Shown here piece after piece: positions 46,800-58,776 of a DNA stretch of 64,000 bases. Position 1 is the first letter of the stretch, and each line of letters opens with the position of its first letter. Location of the stretch: NCBI GenBank assembly GCA_038496445.1, contig JALMLS010000420.1:248001-312000 (forward strand). The letters run 5' to 3'. The DNA comes from Trichosphaerium sp. ATCC 40318 (Eukaryota > Discosea > Flabellinia > Trichosidae). The notes beneath the pieces were generated by a model, which searched no databases, was not told where the DNA came from, and saw only the letters and a list, made by a program, of their open reading frames with translations. The position numbers and the translations under genes are program-made.

Positions 46800-48043
46800 C
46801 TAGGTGGAGTGCTTTCATCCCATGCCGCAGTTCCTTGCATGAGTTCAACAACAGCCGGAAATCCCTTATGGGTAGCATATTCAAGAGGTGTTAAACCCCA
46901 TCTAAAAAAAAAAGATGAGTTATCAAAGAACGCGCATAAGACACTTACCTATCCTTCTTTCGATATTCTGCTCCATGGTCAAGAAGAATGCGTACAGATT
47001 CTATATGTCCACTACTAGCAGCTACATGAAGAGCTAAATAAAAGGAATCAACAAACACGGAAACAAAACGGAAGCAGAGATAACAAATGTAGTATGAATG
47101 AACAATAACATACGGCAACGCCCATCATAGTCAACGAAATTAGCAGACAGTCCAGCCAATAATAACAGCTCAAGTAAATCAGAATCATTCTTCCCTGCAG
47201 CTTCCATACAAACAAACTTCATATACTGGCACTAAAAAAAACCAAAAAAAACAACATTAGAATTTCACGAAAAGTGTAAAGAAAATTATGACAATTATGA
47301 TAATTCCATAATCCATTTTTGTTAACAGAACACAACAATCGGTTCGGCTCTTTGTCAAAAAAAAAACTACCCTGGCTAGCGCCAACACGAGAAAAATACT
47401 ACTGACAAAAAAAACGACAAAACAAGTACGTACAGAAGGGTCTAACTTTCCACCCCATTTTTTCAACCATAGTACTATATCCTTATGCCCATTCATTACA
47501 GCATTCTGTAATGGTGTAGCACGCCATCTATCAAGTACATTTACCTCAACTCCGCCAGTTTTGACAAGAAATTTAACGGTTTTTAGATGACCTTTTTTGT
47601 GTGTTAGTTTTAATCTATTGTTGAACTAAAAACGAAACTAATACTACAAACACTCAACGCCACGCGCAAAGACGCCAGGATAGCGCAAAAAAGTTGAATT
47701 TAGTAAAACGTCAAATGAAATAAAAGAAAACAGGCTGTAGGTCCGTATATAGCATACCGGAGGCACAGGCAAGGTGTAGTGGAGTTCTCTGATCAAAATC
47801 GCGTGTCGTCAGTTTAACGCCCTTTGAATGAAGTGTTTTCATTTGGTTGAGTTTACCTTGATCTAGTGAGTACCAAATAGAAAACTAAAAACAAAAAAGC
47901 AAAATGTTGGCTTGCGGGAAACGCAAAACTATAAAATAGCGCACCTAGGCTTGCTAGGTGTATCATCAGGAAGTTAGTAAACTCCTCTAGGTCTTTATTA
48001 AGATCCTTACGCCGTTCTTCTCTTTGGTTCTAAATTGAGTCAT
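46800..48043 (-). CDS. Ankyrin-repeat protein (perhaps 5' part of the DENN gene)
   Basis: Ankyrin repeats in successive exons: RDFDQRTPLHLACASG, DRWRATPLQNAVMNGHKDIV, LLLAGLSANFVDYDGR with ALHVAASSGHIESVRILLDH, then WGLTPLEYATHKGFPAVVEL and a short tail. Before the repeats lies a charged helix (REERRKDLNKDLEEFTNF). The likely ATG is at 48043 or further upstream; the phase at the junction near 47935 is not resolved. If it is a separate gene it ends in the frame crossing 46760-46800. Ankyrin repeats bind proteins; the partner is unknown. Confidence 0.6.
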
Positions 48044-48312
48044 TGTCTACCAACCGTGCTTGTTTTAATGGTTCTATTAAGTAGATATACTGCGAGTGTG
48101 CTCTCCAAGCAGACTTTTGGTGTTGCTCAACGTACCATGATGTTGGACATGTCCAGATATATAAAATATTTTAATTGGCAACGCAATAGTACGTTTGGCT
48201 ACATACGTATGGGTTCTTTTTTGTAAGAAATGCCCTGAAAGTCCCGTTTTTTATTTTGCTTTTTATTTTCATACAAGGTTATAAACACAAAAGCAACGCG
48301 TTATTTGTAATA

Positions 48313-51300
48313 ATGTTACAACGTTCGTTCGTCAGAAAGCAAGTTTTACGACAACATAAACTTGTGACCTCCAAAGCTTATAAAAGGACTTTGTGTGTAA
48401 CGCCACGGCGACAAAATAGCGTAAGAAACATTTAAAAACCGTTTATAACTTACAGTTTTGTAGGTGGCTGTTAGAGGCATCAAAATTACACAATTGAGGT
48501 AAATAAATGCCAGTATTGCTAGTATTAACGAATACTAGGAGCTTTGGTTTACGCCGGCGCAATATAAACCCAATATTGTATAGAACATACTGCAGTGTGC
48601 CTACAGACACGATAAAAGAAGATTCAGAACAGAGTACGTACTCTAACAGCATACAAAGCGCTAATAAGACAGAGCCAACAGAATCAGCAGAAACAGACGC
48701 TGAACAAACAGCTTCAGCTGTAAAAAAACCCTTAGACGCTCTCCTTGAAGATAAAAAGTATGAAGAGGCATTGAGACTATTAAAATCCGCTACACAAGAC
48801 CCTAAACATCTCCACGTACTCAGTTACGCTATAATTGCAAAGGTAACAACAAAGTTCTGGAAGTGTCAAACTCAGCTTTTTTTCCGCTTTTTTGGTTTTT
48901 TTCGTTTTTACAAAAAGTAGGGTGCTTTGAGCCACAAAGATGCGGATATTGCAAAAAAATACTATGATGAGATGCTAGACATTATTCCTGGCAAGTTGAC
49001 ATAACCAAAGAGCTATTTATGTTACTTACAGCTCATAATTTTTGTGACAATAATTTCTATTTTTGTTGTTTTGTTAATTATTGTTTCGAACGTTTGTACT
49101 GATATTAAAACCTTAGATATCAAAGATGAAGATGATAGATTAGAAGCTATTTCTAAGTGTGTAAAGATGGTTGACCTTGCAGGTTCAAAAGCAGGGAAGG
49201 CCTTTGCCACGTGCGTGATTATTACCTTCTTGGTTTTTTGCACTTTTTGTTACTTATCCGTCTCTCCTAGGACTGTTGATATTCCAGTGTATGAAAAAGT
49301 ACAGTACATTAATGATTAAATACCCTAGATTGTATAATAATAACTGAGCATAGTTACTAGACATCCTAAAGAAGACCGAATCCAAATCAACACAAGATAT
49401 GATACAATTTTATATTCGATTCTTATGGACGTACGGTGGTCCAAAAATAGCTGGTATTGAAAAAACAGACGGTACGTAATACATTCTAGTAATATACATT
49501 TCAGATATTCGAAAGCGATTGTTAATATTTACATAAATTAGAGCTCATTGAAAAGACTGAAGATATTTTCAAAGAAAATATGGAAGAACTTACTAAAAAA
49601 AGATTCGATCTTTTGAAGTTCCATTTCTTGAATGAGAAGTTACTTCAGGATAAAACAAAGTCAGAAGAAGCTATGGAGAACTGGAATAAGCTTTTTATGA
49701 ATATACCTCCATCTTATACTGCTCTTGAAAAGACAAGGTTATTACATAGAGGAGCAAAGCATTGGCAAGAAGTTGGTGATAATGATGTGGCATTAGAGCT
49801 TTATCAGGGTGCTTATGGATGGTCTAAAAGTTGTAAGAACGATCAAATACGTATTGCACTGCAAGGTAAGTAATTTTTCGGCTACCACGTGGAAGCCTTT
49901 TTGAAGGTTTGAATTAGTAATTTTTTTGGTTTTTTTTGTTGATTGTGTTTGTTTAGTTGAGTACGGTAATGCTTTGGCTTTGACAGATATTGATAAAGCT
50001 ATAAAAATACTTATTGATGCTGATTCACAGATATTACTTATTGAAGCTCTTCGTGGTACAACATTCCATGGAACTCTTCTTCGAAGTATCGGTACATATT
50101 TTTTTTTACAAACGAATCTTTTTCATGTGAAACTGTTTAATAGTGGCTGTACTGGTTAACAACTGTTTTAGGTAATTGGTTATCTCATAAAGGAGAGTAT
50201 GTTAAATCAATAGAGTACTATCATAAAGCCACAGAGTATCTAGTAGATGTAGACGAAGCTGCACTTCGATGTGAGCTTGGCGTTGCTAAAACAAAAACTG
50301 GTGATCTTGAATCAGCTTCAGCTGATTTACAACGTTCAATACACATTTATGAGACTATAAACGGTATGAAAGAGTGCTATATCCATTACCTTCATAACCC
50401 TTTTACATTCAGGCCCAGAACATCACACTATAATAAAGCCATTGTCCGCTTTTTTGGAAGTTCTACATAGCGCTGAAAATGTTGAAGAGTCATTAAAACA
50501 ACTATTGAGGCTTCATCATATAAGCGAAAAAACCTATGGACCAATCAGCAAACAAGCATCTAGTTGCGCATTGACCATAGCCCAAGTAGTACACGACAAT
50601 GGCAAGTTGCAGTTCTCTGAATTTTGACAAGAAATACAAAACTTTGATTGTTTTTTTTTCCTTTTCTTTCCACGTTGTTGCACCACGTTAAATCGTGTCT
50701 TATCTGATATACATTTTACAGGTTCTCTTCCTGATGCAATACCATATTATGAAGCATGGGTTGCTTATCGCTTAACACAAGACCCTATTCTAGCTGAAAC
50801 AGTTGAGGTTGGTATGACCACTAAGACACTCCTACAACATTATTTGAATGAGAACAACCTTGAAAAAGCTAAAGAACACGGTGTTAATGCAGCACGTATT
50901 TTTGGACGTGTTAATGAGCAAAAACAGATGTTAGAAACATACGAAATGTTGACACAAGTATACCTTGCTTCAAATGACGTAAGCACTCTTTTCTTTGGGT
51001 TTTGAAAACTATTTTTTTTTATGCTTCGTTTCATCCTCCTCACGTGTTTCTTCTTTTTATAGCGTGATCGATTACAAAATGCCTTGAGAATGTGTTTATC
51101 ACTTAATAAACATATCAATGGTGATAGCAATATAGAGAATGCAAGGCATCTCATTAACTTGGCTTCTTTTGATGAGCTTGATGGAAAGTTTTCTGATGCA
51201 AAATTGAAGTATCTAAAGACATTGAATATATGTTCTGTTAATGGCCTTGGACAAGGTAATACACATTTCGATAAAGCCACACAATTCTTGAAAGAGATTA

Positions 51301-51341
51301 ATGAGAAGCTTGAGTCGTTAAAAGTAGAAGACAAGTCGTAA
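48313..51341 (+). CDS. TPR-repeat protein with mitochondrial-type N-terminus
   Basis: ATG at 48313. The first 60 residues are rich in Arg, Lys, Ser and Gln and almost free of acids (MLQRSFVRKQVLRQHKLVTS), as in mitochondrial presequences. Repeated helix pairs follow: DKKYEEALRLLKSATQD, VALELYQGAYGWSKSC, GEYVKSIEYYHKATEYL, LESASADLQRSIHIYET, LEKAKEHGVNAARIFGR, FSDAKLKYLKTLNIC. Ends EKLESLKVEDKS at 51341. About 550-650 residues, at least ten introns, one of them GC-AG (48991-49116). The joint near 49317 is unresolved: a TAA follows VQYIND, and the next exon (LKKTESKSTQDMIQ) joins in phase only with a non-GT donor. It may be two genes. Confidence 0.68.
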
Positions 51342-51733
51342 ACAATAAAAAAAAACCTGAAATAAAAAAACGATTTTTAACAAGTGATACAAGTTAATGT
51401 GGACAAAGAAACTGGTTAGCAACAATAAAAATCGCAGGCACGAAACTAAACCCAGTTACTTTTGTAAAGTAGGCACTCGTTTGCTCCCTTGACACTGCAA
51501 ATACAAGCCAGCATTTTAAACACCAGTCAAAAGACCTTGGCTGTACGTTTTGATATCACTTCTATGAACTATACAGTAAGGATTTACTTCATCTACACAA
51601 ACAACAATCATTTCAACATCAACATCTTTAAAGATATAAGCATGTGTTGAAGTTTTTTTTATGTCAACAAAACTGAAGATTACAAAATCAAAAAGTTTTT
51701 ATTAATAGTAGATACAAAAAAACAGTTGGCGAC
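51342..51733. other. Intergenic between convergent 3' ends
   Basis: 3' flanks of the TPR gene (+) and villin (-). A/T-rich. No coding signal. Confidence 0.6.
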
Positions 51734-54700
51734 TTAGAACAACCCTCCTTCTTTTTTAACGCGGAGCTGTTTCCATTTTGGCATTTTATAGAACTCGGCC
51801 TTTGTAACGAATAGGACCTATTTGTAACAATACATTTAGAAGAAGGCAATGAGTGAAACAAAAAAAATCAATTTTAATTGATACCTCAGCGAACTGTTCA
51901 TCAGTTAAATAAGCCTCTAATTTAGAACCATCAACACCATCTGGTGGTGGAACACGAGCATCTTTCTTTCCTCTACGAAGCAAAGAATAATCATAGAACT
52001 ATAAAGCATTAACATCCATACTCAAAAACTTTTTCTTTTTTTTTTGGACAGTTTCTTACCTTCTCTGGACGCCATATTCCATCGTCTTTTACTGGTGCTG
52101 GCGTACTCTAAATTTTATTTGTTAGAATAAAATCATCCACGTTTTTGAAGCGTACATCTTCCTTGACAAGGCTGGAAACATCCTGAACAATACCATTTTC
52201 TGATGCTCTGAGATGACTTGCTTCTCTCCTTGCTTTTGATCTTTGCAAACGCATTCTATCGTCTTCATCTTGTTCCTCTTTAATGAGCTCATCTATGTTG
52301 GATATACCAAGATTATGCTCTTTTAATTTACGGAGATATGGATCATTATCTTGCTCTGCGAGCTTGTAATCCCAACCAGAAAAGAATACACTTTTTGTGT
52401 TAAGGAAAAGAAAGAAAAAAACCAAAAAATAAAGCTGTTGTTACCAACAAGCAAAAGCATGGGTTTTGGATACGTAAATACTGGAGGTTCATTTCCAGGT
52501 TCTATAACATAGACAGGACAATCATTTGCTCTACCATCATCAGCTGCTTTTAGGTAATCTTTAACAGTCTGTTCGGTTGATGATTTTTCATTTTCAGTAG
52601 CTTGTCGGCCAACCCTACACGAAAGCAGTTAGACAACATAAAGTAGTAAGAAATTTTTTGTGATCTACAGAGACGAAGTTGTAGCAACGCTTGAGACTTT
52701 CTAACAACAAAATACAGTAGATGCAAGTTTTGGTTGTTTTGATTAGGCCTTACCATATGAAAATAGAGTAATATGCGTCAAGAAGCATAACATCATCATC
52801 ATCAAGATCATCTTGAGTAAATTCGAAAATCTCAAAAACCTTGAAAACACCTGTTGCATCAGAGCACTGAAACAAGCGAGCACTAACATCTACAGAAAAA
52901 AAATCAGTCACCCAATCTTTCAAGACTGCAAGCAATAAAAAACTTACCCTTTCTAGCTAAAAAGTCGTCACTGGAGTAAGGTGTTTTACCACCAAGCGCT
53001 TTCCAAAATCCTTCAGGCTCATTTTCTTCAGTGATTTCTTCAACAGTTTGATTGTTCTAAACAACAAACAATGAGCGTTGTGTTGAATAGCAATCTAACT
53101 CTTTTTCTGTACCTCTTTGATACGGTTGACAATAATCTTTGCCATGTTTTGCTCAAACTCATTGGCACCCTTACCAATCCAAACATAAGCAATATCTTGT
53201 AACTCCAAAACGAATGCATCATTTGAGTTAAGTGAAGAGCATATCTTTCATGTATTAGTACGTGAAGTGTTGTAACTATTATAATACGTACAGCATCGAC
53301 TTCAATAGCTCTAGTGTTAACTGGATTTGTACCACGAAGTTGATACATAGTCTTTTCAGGACTATAAATGAAGGATAAGAATAAAATCTGTTTAAGGAAA
53401 AAGAAGCTAAACGAACCGTTTTTCGTCACGTCTGCCTCTTCTCACACAATAATATCCGTCAAAGTGATCAAGCATGTGCTCTGGCTCTTTGTTTTGTACA
53501 ACACGTACTTGTGTTGCAGACCTACCAGAAGTCTGTCCCATCTCCTAGCAAAAAATCACTACTTCAAAACAAAGGTCAAGTTGTTCGTACTTGAGCTAAA
53601 AGTGCGGCTGCTCCAGTGTCTTCTCTTGCAGCGTCTCTTCCGTGCCAATGATATATTATAGCACGTCTTCCACCTACTTTAAGACGAAGAGCATACCATA
53701 CAATGTAGCACTGTCCACTGTAGAAAATACCGTATTCTTCTTCAGGCAACGGCTTGGCTGTATTTTTTTCAATGTAAAAAACCTTGAGTTCAAAATCGGC
53801 TGCAGCTGCCTTCGAAGGCACGTATACGCCCATAGTCTCGCTGGCAATCTATTTTATAGAAAATAAGGAAATTATACACCAGTTATGGACGTGATATGTT
53901 CAGCGAATGAAAGGAAAAAAGAAAATATGTAAAAAGACTTCGCAGGTACCTGATACTTTTCTGGATGATGTAAGGCGTCAATGTTAACAACTTGTTTTTC
54001 ACTTTTAGCAATCTTATTCTTTTTGTGTGTACGTTCATTAAAAGCATCTAAAAGGAACGATATGAGCATAAAGGAGTAATATCAAATATGATGTACCCGG
54101 TGTATCAATGTACTCTGTAAATGAGCCACGGAATTTAGCTTTGAAGAGTGCTGGTTCAACACCTTCTGGCACAGTAGTTACTGGCGTCCAGTTAGGTTTA
54201 TCCTAAATACATGTTTAAGATCATAGGATATGCGTATTAAAACTAGTGTAGAAATTGTACAATAGGTACCTTGTCCTTTAAAAACTTAAGCGCATATTTT
54301 GTTGCGCCTTTTTTGTGAGGTTTTGGTGCCTTACGGCCCATCCACACGAATATCTCTGTATCACAGTCTACTAAAAAGCTATAATAACATATAAGAAACA
54401 ACCAGCTATGAATTTTACTTACCATGCATTTGATGACAAGTGTTTTCTGTGCAAATGTTTACCCTGAAATTTGTAAGAAAAAAGAGCGAAACAAATGAGA
54501 ATAGCCAAAAAAAAAAAGTTTAAATACCTCAGTATCCACCAACGTTAGTTTGATATCTTCACCGTCTGCTGATGCGATGTATAATTTATTTTCGTGTACT
54601 GCTGCTTTTTCAAATTCAAGGTCATCACCACCTTCATCAGCGCTTGCAACAGGTCCCTTTCCGCCTAAGAAACTGTTTGAGTTTTTTTTCTTTCGCAGAA

Positions 54701-55866
54701 AAGAAAGTTTCAAGCTCACCAACAGCAGTCCAAAAGTCATCTGGCTCTTTACCATCTTTAATAATTTGTACTTCAGCTTTTAGTCTGTTCATACGCTCAT
54801 CTCTCAGCCTTACTGTGAGATCTAAAGCTTTCGCCTAAATACACAATAAACAACCATAAATATTTGTCTCGTCTTTTCAAATAACTTACCTTCTCCATTC
54901 TACTTGCATTCTTACCATTCCATTGGTAAATAACTTCGTTAGCGTCAAGCAAGAAGACGTCTCCAGAATTCAAAGACTGACAACAATGAGAACAGAGAAA
55001 GAACTGATTTCATTCACAAGGTACCTTGTGGCTCACTTCAACGAGTTTTGTCCTTACGTAACGTCTTCCTTTCAAGTGGAAGAGACGAGTAGGATATTCC
55101 TAAGCTCATAAGCGAACTTCCGAGGTTCACAAATACAGAACGTACGTCAACGCGTAAGTTTTGTTGTTTCTTCAAAGAGATTGGCTCAATGTACGTGACA
55201 CCTGCCATACCCTTAAATAACGCATGGAACGCTTGAGATTCATGCTCTTGAACTTCTCGGCACCTTGTACAAGGTGTAAAGCGTTCTTCCAAATCGTTGG
55301 CTTTTTCACCGATTTGATCCTTTAGACGCACAGTCAGCAACGATTGGCTTAGTAGGATTCGATAACAGCTACAATTTAAATTCGACGTAAAACACGAACC
55401 TCCATAGTTGAGGTCTTACCAACCCACGTATAGATATCATACGACTGGTTTTGATCCTCATCATAGTGAATCTACATTTTTGTCAGTTTAAACTTCAAAC
55501 GCAAACTGGTGAACACGCTGCGCATGAAATAACGCGTCCGAACCAAAGGAAAGTAGTATTTCATGAGTTTTAAACTCGCTACTCTTCCTTTTTCGGGTAA
55601 AGCGATTAAAGCCGTTCTAGTACCTTTAACACCAAGTAGTTATCATCTAAGAGTTATTAGAACGCAAAGCAGACTTTTGGGTTGCGTACCACTTCTAAAC
55701 AAACCGTGATCGCCTTTAGGGCTAATGGCGAAGTCTTTCAGCTTATTGTCTAACCTCCAGACATGAATATCCCTTTAAACGACGTTACACGAACTAAAAG
55801 GCATATGACGGCTTTAAATACGTACTGGGCTGATACATTCTCTCCAATAGTACCTATCCAACTCAT
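51734..55866 (-). CDS. Villin (gelsolin repeats plus headpiece)
   Basis: Actin-severing/bundling protein. Start at 55866 ([14 protein letters not shown]). Gelsolin repeats from the 5' side: [52 protein letters not shown]; a repeat with [20 protein letters not shown] and [13 protein letters not shown]; then [65 protein letters not shown] and [20 protein letters not shown] charged linker leads to the C-terminal villin headpiece ([13 protein letters not shown] joined to [15 protein letters not shown]), stop at 51734-51736. The conserved Lys/Trp face of the headpiece is present, so F-actin bundling is plausible. More than 20 exons. Domain count (five or six gelsolin repeats) is uncertain at this resolution. 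Confidence 0.88.
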
Positions 55867-56123
55867 AGCAAGATGAATAGACTGCTACTAAATTTATGCT
55901 TTTATCAAAAAACTACCAAATTTCTAACGTTCAGTTATTGTTTGTAATCTCGCAAATACACGTTTTATTGCATCCTCACGCACGTACTATGTATCTCCAA
56001 AGAGAAAACTCGAGAAATGTCCGTGTTTATCAATTCACAAGTCAACGACATCAGCGAACAATGCGATGAACGTAAAAGTTCGACGCTGAGCTAGTCTTAC
56101 GCATTAGCGTCTGTGTTCTCGTT

Positions 56124-56658
56124 TTAGTCTGCAAAAGTTTCTGTGATCCACTCTAAACCGTTTTTTATACCTCGTTCTTCCTTGACACTAGACTCTTGTA
56201 CATACCAAGACTGGCTTGAGGCTCCTTCTGTCAATTCCAACACATTCGTCAACTTCTCTTTCGTCACAGCTCCAGGCAAATCTTGTTTGTTGGCATAAAC
56301 TAGTATCAAAACATTCTGCATCCCTTCTCGTTTCCTGATCCATTTCAGTGCCTCCTTCGCTTCTATAAACCTATCTGAATCATGGGCATCCACCACAAAA
56401 ATAACAGCATCAGTATCAACAAAGTATTGGTCCCATTGCGCAGTCTCTTTGCGATCAACATCAAAAACTGTAAAATCAAAATTTTGTACTTTCGCTTTCT
56501 CTACGTTAAACCCAACTGTTGGTATTTCAGTAACTATTTGGCCTCGTTAAAGAGTATAAAATAGATGTCTTGCCAGCTGCATCTAGGCCAGTCATTGTTA
56601 CCGCTATGCGCCTAGCAGGCGTAAAATAAGCAGAAACCTGGCTAATTACGTTGCCCAT
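56124..56658 (-). pseudogene. Arf/Arl-like GTPase, frameshifted and with altered switch II
   Basis: ATG at 56658 with Gly2 for myristoylation (MGNVISQVSAYF), then the P-loop GLDAAGKTS, then ILYSLT. The next expected block, RGQIVTEIPTVGFN (switch I), is in another frame: a 1-nt gain or 2-nt loss near 56545, with no room for an intron. The rest stays open: VFVVDAHDSDRF region, NKQD and WYVQESS, ending at 56124. The G3 motif, normally D-x-G-G-Q, reads DVDRKE, so the catalytic Gln and both Gly are missing. Intact spacing elsewhere argues for a young pseudogene, a sequencing error in a divergent gene, or recoding. I favour a pseudogene. Confidence 0.6.
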
Positions 56659-56901
56659 CGCGTTAATAGCCCCTGAATTTTTAGGATTGTTTACAATAGG
56701 ATAGCTGTACCAACCTGATACTTCAAGCAGTTTCTAAAGGAAGTACATTTTTGTTTGACAGCTGGCGTGACAAAATAACAATAACCGAAAAAAAGCTTCT
56801 ATACGCGTTTCTAATACATAAACTGTACGTAGACAATGTATTAAATAAATCCCCTGTTTCGTTAAGCCACTATCTCGCTTTCCATAAAATAGCATATTAT
56901 T

Positions 56902-57519
56902 ATGAGCGTGAAAGCAGCTTACCTCGCCCAGCAGATATTAAATTACATTGATGACCCAGAAACTAATAAACCGAAAACATTCGTTGAAAGGCACAAAAAC
57001 AAGCTCATTATAGGCGGTGTTGGCGTAGGTGTCGCTATTTTAGCAGCACCAATAGCAATTCTAGCAACACCAATTGTATTAGGCGCAGCAGGCGTAGCAG
57101 CAGCAGAAATGACCATTGCAGCGTCTGTTGGGATTGGTGGACTCGCTGCAGGAGTTGCAGGCTCAGTGACACTTGGTGCAGGCGCAGCAGTCGTAAAAGC
57201 TCTAGAACTACTGAACAAAGATACTCTATCAAACGAAGAACAAAAAACAATCGATTTCGTCCAAACTGTCATAGCGTTCGCCGAACGCGTTATTGAACTA
57301 CGTCTAACGAAGAAAACAATAACAGTAGATGATTTGGTATGGGAAACAAGTGAATTTGAGGAAGCTATGTCGACTGGAGATGCATACAACTTGGCGATAG
57401 AATACATTTTTTTGAGATACCAAAATTACGGTAAACTGTTTCTCTTCGCTGAGAAGAGGTATATAGAAAAACATAGCGCTGTCCATAGTGTTAATAAAGG
57501 GGATGTCGAATTGAATTAA
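56902..57519 (+). CDS. Glycine-zipper membrane protein, single exon
   Basis: ATG at 56902 (MSVKAAYLAQQILNYIDDPE), 205 residues, no intron. After a short charged region (KTFVERHKNKL) comes a hydrophobic block of about 75 residues rich in Gly and Ala (IIGGVGVGVAILAAPIAILA; GIGGLAAGVAGSVTLGAGAA) with small-xxx-small spacing, as in glycine-zipper membrane segments. The C-terminal half is soluble and helical (DFVQTVIAFAERVIELRL; AYNLAIEYIFLRYQNYGKLF). Family not recognised. It is divergent from the Arf-like gene. Lack of introns is unusual here. The reading is solid; the function is unknown. Confidence 0.7.
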   Translation: MSVKAAYLAQQILNYIDDPETNKPKTFVERHKNKLIIGGVGVGVAILAAPIAILATPIVLGAAGVAAAEMTIAASVGIGGLAAGVAGSVTLGAGAAVVKALELLNKDTLSNEEQKTIDFVQTVIAFAERVIELRLTKKTITVDDLVWETSEFEEAMSTGDAYNLAIEYIFLRYQNYGKLFLFAEKRYIEKHSAVHSVNKGDVELN

Positions 57520-58146
57520 AAAAATAATGACAACACGTGGAGGAAGATAGAAGAACTGGATTTTTGGATAAGTTGTTCATGATTGGGTTTACTGGATAGC
57601 TAGAGTTTGGAGCTGCCTTGTAATGCTCTCACAGGACTTACTAATTTGATAAATCACGTGTTTCTGTCCTTACTGTAAATAAACATGTACATTAGTTACT
57701 GTAGGTTATTGTTATTATTAGGCTAGCTGCAAGGCGATTAACGATGCAAGTTCACTTTGGTGTGGATAGCATGTGCCAATAATTAGGGTGCTGTGCTACA
57801 TTAGTTTTAATCGCCGCTTGACAACACGTGATTTATTCGCTTTTGTTTAAGAATACCACTTGTAAGAGATATAGCGTATCCAGATAAACGTTGAGCGCCG
57901 TTTGGAAATACCCGCTTTAGATGGAAAACAAGGCTTGTGTGGTATTAAACACCAAACGAAAGGATAAACTGTCAATTAAAAACGCTATATATTCGTGTGG
58001 TGCTAAAGGGAGCGAGAAATAAAGAGCGTGGATGTACGTGACTTGTTTGTTTCACAGAACTATGACGCAATATTTATCTTGCTTCATACAACAAAATTAA
58101 AAAATCAAACACCAACAGTAACAAGTTAAACATAATAACAACAAAT
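57520..58146. other. Intergenic
   Basis: No coding signal. Three CACGTG palindromes (about 57534, 57654 and 57823). Confidence 0.5.
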
Positions 58147-58419
58147 ATGAGCGATCAAGAATACGATTCCAATGAATGCAGCGAAGAACAATCAGTATCA
58201 GACCAAGAATTAAATTCTGAAGAAGAAGTATCAGAAGAAACCAGTAATTGTGAAGAAGAAAGTGATGAATGTCAAGACGATGATGAGGACAGTGATGGCG
58301 ACTGTGACGATGATGAAGATGAAGCCAGAATAGAATTGACGTTTGCGACTATATTCATTCAAGAAGAGCGACTCCTTTTTTTTAGTCATCCAATCATAGT
58401 TTTATGCATCTATACATAG
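58147..58419 (+). CDS. Short acidic protein or first exon
   Basis: ATG at 58147. About 60 residues almost wholly Asp, Glu, Ser, Asn and Gln (SDQELNSEEEVSEETSNCEE), ending in an Asp/Glu run, then a few ordinary residues (RIELTFATIFIQEERL) to a stop at 58419. The composition suggests a disordered acidic nuclear protein or an N-terminal exon whose remainder I could not place; an intron donor may lie near 58345. No family recognised. Confidence 0.45.
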   Translation: MSDQEYDSNECSEEQSVSDQELNSEEEVSEETSNCEEESDECQDDDEDSDGDCDDDEDEARIELTFATIFIQEERLLFFSHPIIVLCIYT

Positions 58420-58776
58420 AGCCGTGACTACATTTTAGCGGTTAAGTCTTAACATCAAATTGAGATTTTTGAGAGCCAATCTTGAACGCTATTTTTTTGC
58501 TGTTCAAAAAGTACTGAGAAATAGCTCAATTTTAGGTTTTATCTATTCACTTGCTCTATTAAAAAAAGTCTCAGGTTACGTAAAAAAATGCAGGACAGCA
58601 ATAAGGATGTAAAGCGAAAGGAATAAACCAAGAAAATTTGGTTCAAATACGAATTTTGCAATGTTTGGAACATCAAATGACAGAAGGTGATTTGCGCGTT
58701 AATCATTCAAGGACATTTCTACGGACCTAGGTTGTCTTCAATTGATTAAGCTATTCAAGAATATTGAAGCTCAATC
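58420..58776. other. No supported gene
   Basis: A/T-rich spacer or intron. No clear exon. Confidence 0.4.

Noticed and set aside
56943-57407. 154-codon antisense frame rich in Ala/Thr/Pro
   Set aside because: Shadow of the Gly/Ala-rich coding sequence on the plus strand at 56902-57519.
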